The position numbers and the translations under genes are program-made. A stretch of DNA of 7,012 bases from an uncultured Actinomycetes bacterium (lineage in GTDB: Bacteria > Actinomycetota > Acidimicrobiia > Acidimicrobiales > RAAP-2). This document shows, in pieces, positions 5,512-7,012 of this stretch. The stretch covers positions 1-7,012 of the forward strand of contig CAITOG010000288.1 of NCBI GenBank assembly GCA_903893955.1, read 5' to 3'. Numbering within the stretch: position 1 is the stretch's first letter; each line of letters begins with the position of its first letter. The notes under the pieces are model-generated. The model did not search any database. It was given only the letters and a program-made list of their open reading frames with translations, and was not told where the DNA came from.

Positions 5512-6424
5512 CGAGCATCGCCTTGGCCAAGGACCGGCTCGCCGACTCGTCGCTCATGAGGGTCGGCGTGGCGATACAGCGGATCCCGGTGGCCTCGACG
5601 CTGCGCACCTCGGCGCTGTCGCCGGCATCGATCACGAGCGTGCCGAGGAGGCCGTCGTAGGCGACGGCGACGGCGACGTTGCTCGCCTCGCCGGCTAGCT
5701 CGACGAGGAGGCGGTCGGCGGGACCCTTGAGCGCCCGACCGCCGATCAGAGGCGAGACTGCCACGACTCGGTCTCGTCGAGCTCGGAGCACCTCGGCGAT
5801 GCCAGGGATGGCGAGGATCGGCTGGATCGAAATCAGCGGATTCGATGGGCTGATGATGATGCGTTCGGCGGTCTCGAGGAGGTCGAGCACATGAGGAGCA
5901 GGTGTGGCCTGTGCGGCCCCGGCGAACTCGATCGAGGCGATCTCGACATCGTGGTGGTGCTTGACGAAGTACTCCTGGAAGCTGAGCCGCTGGCCCGAAG
6001 TCGTGGTGAACTCGGTGGCGATCGGATCATCGGTAGCGGGCAGAAGCATGACGTCGACGCCTCGCCGGTCGAGCAGCTCCTGGGTCACGGTCGACAACGA
6101 GGCACCCTCGGAGAGTCGTTGCGTCCGATAGAGGTGGGTGGCGAGGTCGAGATCGCCGAGGCTGAACCACGCTTCGCCGCCTAGCAACTCGAGCTCGGCC
6201 ATGGCTCGCCAAGTCTCGCCGAGCCGCCCCCACCCGGTCTCGGTGTTGTCCAGGCCCGCCAGCGTGTAGGTGATGGTGTCGAGGTCTGGGCAGATACGCA
6301 GGCCGTGGAGGGTGAGGTCGTCGCCGACGTTCACGATGCCCACGATCTCCCGAGGATCGAGGATCAGGCGGAGGGCTCGAAGCATGCGAGCGGCACCGAC
6401 TCCTCCGCACAAGACAGCGATCAC
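5504..6424 (-). CDS. cofD: Phospho-acyl transferase to FO (2-phospho-L-lactate / PEP transferase, CofD/FbiA)
   Basis: 306 residues from the GTG at 6424, close to the usual CofD length. The enzyme transfers a guanylyl-activated three-carbon phospho-acid to FO. It forms F420-0 from lactyl-2-diphospho-guanosine, or dehydro-F420-0 from the PEP-derived donor used by mycobacteria. Motifs visible: CGGVGAARML (6-15), NVGDDLTLHGLRICPDLDT (32-50) with the acidic metal/FO site, LGGEAWFSLGDLDLATHLYR (81-100), LSFQEYFV (147-154), SPSNPLISIQPILAIPGI (192-209) and AVSPLIGGRALKGPA (222-236). All main conserved blocks are present and uninterrupted. It is the first gene of a cofD-cofE operon; its TGA overlaps the cofE start by 8 nt, implying coupled translation. 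TATCCT 7 nt before the GTG and the absence of a ribosome site suggest a leaderless transcript. Whether the donor is lactate- or PEP-derived cannot be read from these motifs with confidence. Confidence 0.97.
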   Translation of the reverse strand: MIAVLCGGVGAARMLRALRLILDPREIVGIVNVGDDLTLHGLRICPDLDTITYTLAGLDNTETGWGRLGETWRAMAELELLGGEAWFSLGDLDLATHLYRTQRLSEGASLSTVTQELLDRRGVDVMLLPATDDPIATEFTTTSGQRLSFQEYFVKHHHDVEIASIEFAGAAQATPAPHVLDLLETAERIIISPSNPLISIQPILAIPGIAEVLRARRDRVVAVSPLIGGRALKGPADRLLVELAGEASNVAVAVAYDGLLGTLVIDAGDSAEVRSVEATGIRCIATPTLMSDESASRSLAKAMLDA

Positions 6425-6431
6425 ATCCGAG

Positions 6432-6437
6432 AGGATA
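6432..6437 (-). promoter_or_regulatory. Candidate -10 hexamer of cofD-cofE (leaderless)
   Basis: On the minus strand TATCCT (TANNNT) lies 7 nt before the cofD GTG at 6424. The spacing suits transcription starting at the start codon, and no Shine-Dalgarno sequence is present. It lies within 37 bp shared with a divergent gene. Confidence 0.45.
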
Positions 6438-6449
6438 GGGCGGCATCGG

Positions 6450-6455
6450 TAGCAT
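6450..6455 (+). promoter_or_regulatory. Candidate -10 hexamer of the serine-hydrolase gene (leaderless)
   Basis: TAGCAT (TANNNT) lies 6 nt before the GTG at 6462, again with no Shine-Dalgarno sequence in the gap. The opposing cofD hexamer is 12 bp away, so the two promoters would share bound DNA. Confidence 0.4.
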
Positions 6456-6461
6456 CAGATC

Positions 6462-7012
6462 GTGCAGGCACTCGAGCTCGTTGCAGACTGGCCGGGTGCC
6501 ATCCATGCGGTGGCTGTCATCGATCTTGCCTGCGAGCCTCCAGAGGTGCTCGGCACCGTCGGCGACGTCGATGTGGAGCTGGAGTGGGCCTCGATCACCA
6601 AACTGGCAACCGCCCATGCTGCGTTGGCACTCTGCGATGAAGGCATCGTGAGCCTCGATGACATCTCCACCAGCTGGGGTGCGACCTTGGCCCAGCTCCT
6701 CAGCCACGCAGGAGGGACCGCACCTGGTCGCCCCGAGCCCCTGTGCCAGCCAGGAACCCGTCGGATCTACTCGTCTGCAGGCTATGAGCTCGTGGGAGCG
6801 CATCTCGAACGATCAACCGGCCTCGCCATCACCACAGTCCTCGCCGAAGCGGTGCTTGACCCCCTGGGACTTGAGCGAACGCGGCTTCAAGGTACCGCTG
6901 GTGCTGGGATGGTCGGGCCCCTCGACGACCTTGTCAGGCTGCTCTCCGAGCTCTCACACCCTGCGCTGCTTGACGAAGCCAGTGGATTGGCCGAACGGTC
7001 CCCATCGCAGCC
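6462..7012 (+). CDS. Serine hydrolase, beta-lactamase / penicillin-binding-protein-like fold (C-terminus cut by window edge)
   Basis: 183 residues are visible from the GTG at 6462; the frame is open to the window edge. SITK (44-47) in EWASITKLATAHAALALCDEG is the SxxK nucleophile motif, followed by the helix and the GIVSLDD turn typical of class C beta-lactamase-like esterases and DD-peptidases. LAQLLSHAGG (77-86) corresponds to the family LLxHTSG. YSSAGYELVGAHLE (103-116) corresponds to the YxN motif, with Ser instead of Asn at position 105. VLDPLGLERTRL (131-142) is also typical. There is no signal peptide or membrane segment: only about 43 residues precede the nucleophile, so as read it would be cytoplasmic. 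This differs from secreted beta-lactamases and carboxypeptidases and points more to an esterase or amidase, but the substrate is unknown. The third motif (KTG/HxG) would be beyond the edge. Confidence 0.85.
   Translation, partial: MQALELVADWPGAIHAVAVIDLACEPPEVLGTVGDVDVELEWASITKLATAHAALALCDEGIVSLDDISTSWGATLAQLLSHAGGTAPGRPEPLCQPGTRRIYSSAGYELVGAHLERSTGLAITTVLAEAVLDPLGLERTRLQGTAGAGMVGPLDDLVRLLSELSHPALLDEASGLAERSPSQ

Overview
The window is high-GC, gene-dense bacterial DNA with mostly GTG starts. It has the F420 genes cofD and cofE, TANNNT hexamers placed 6-8 nt before GTG starts, and proteins rich in Ala, Asp and Arg. This points to an actinobacterium. An Acidimicrobiia-type lineage is my best guess from gene content and style, but the sequence alone does not prove it. 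I see no mobile element, CRISPR array, rRNA or sign of recent transfer, and no gene-free stretch longer than about 240 bases.

Layout. (1) Minus strand, 1-1270: a secreted NlpC/P60 cell-wall hydrolase (140-1270), followed by the first 40 codons of a family 2 glycosyltransferase that runs off the left edge. (2) Plus strand, 1364-4766: a MmcQ/YjbR protein; a tRNA gene (1818-1890) with a UAA (Leu) anticodon but a short class I variable loop; then a tightly packed three-gene unit. That unit encodes a membrane-anchored protein with a Thr-rich repeat tail, a sugar-1-phosphate nucleotidylyltransferase with a left-handed beta-helix tail (mannose-1-phosphate guanylyltransferase type), and an NAD-dependent nucleotide-sugar epimerase/dehydratase. 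(3) Minus strand, 4771-6424: cofD (fbiA) then cofE (fbiB N-terminal type), overlapping by 8 nt, for coenzyme F420 synthesis. The plus and minus operons converge with 4 bp between their stops, and a perfect 8-bp hairpin covers both stop codons. (4) Plus strand, 6462 to the end: a serine-hydrolase/beta-lactamase-fold protein, divergent from cofD across 37 bp and truncated by the right edge.

How they fit together. The nucleotidylyltransferase and epimerase make activated sugars. The glycosyltransferase and NlpC/P60 protein belong to the cell envelope, so most of the left two thirds concerns surface polymers. cofD and cofE transfer the phospho-acyl moiety to FO and then add glutamates to give F420. 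The other F420 genes (FO synthase and the CofC/FbiD guanylyltransferase) are not in the window.

The item most worth a second look is the tRNA: a well-formed 73-nt cloverleaf with a leucine UUA-reading anticodon but without the long variable arm normal for bacterial tRNA-Leu.
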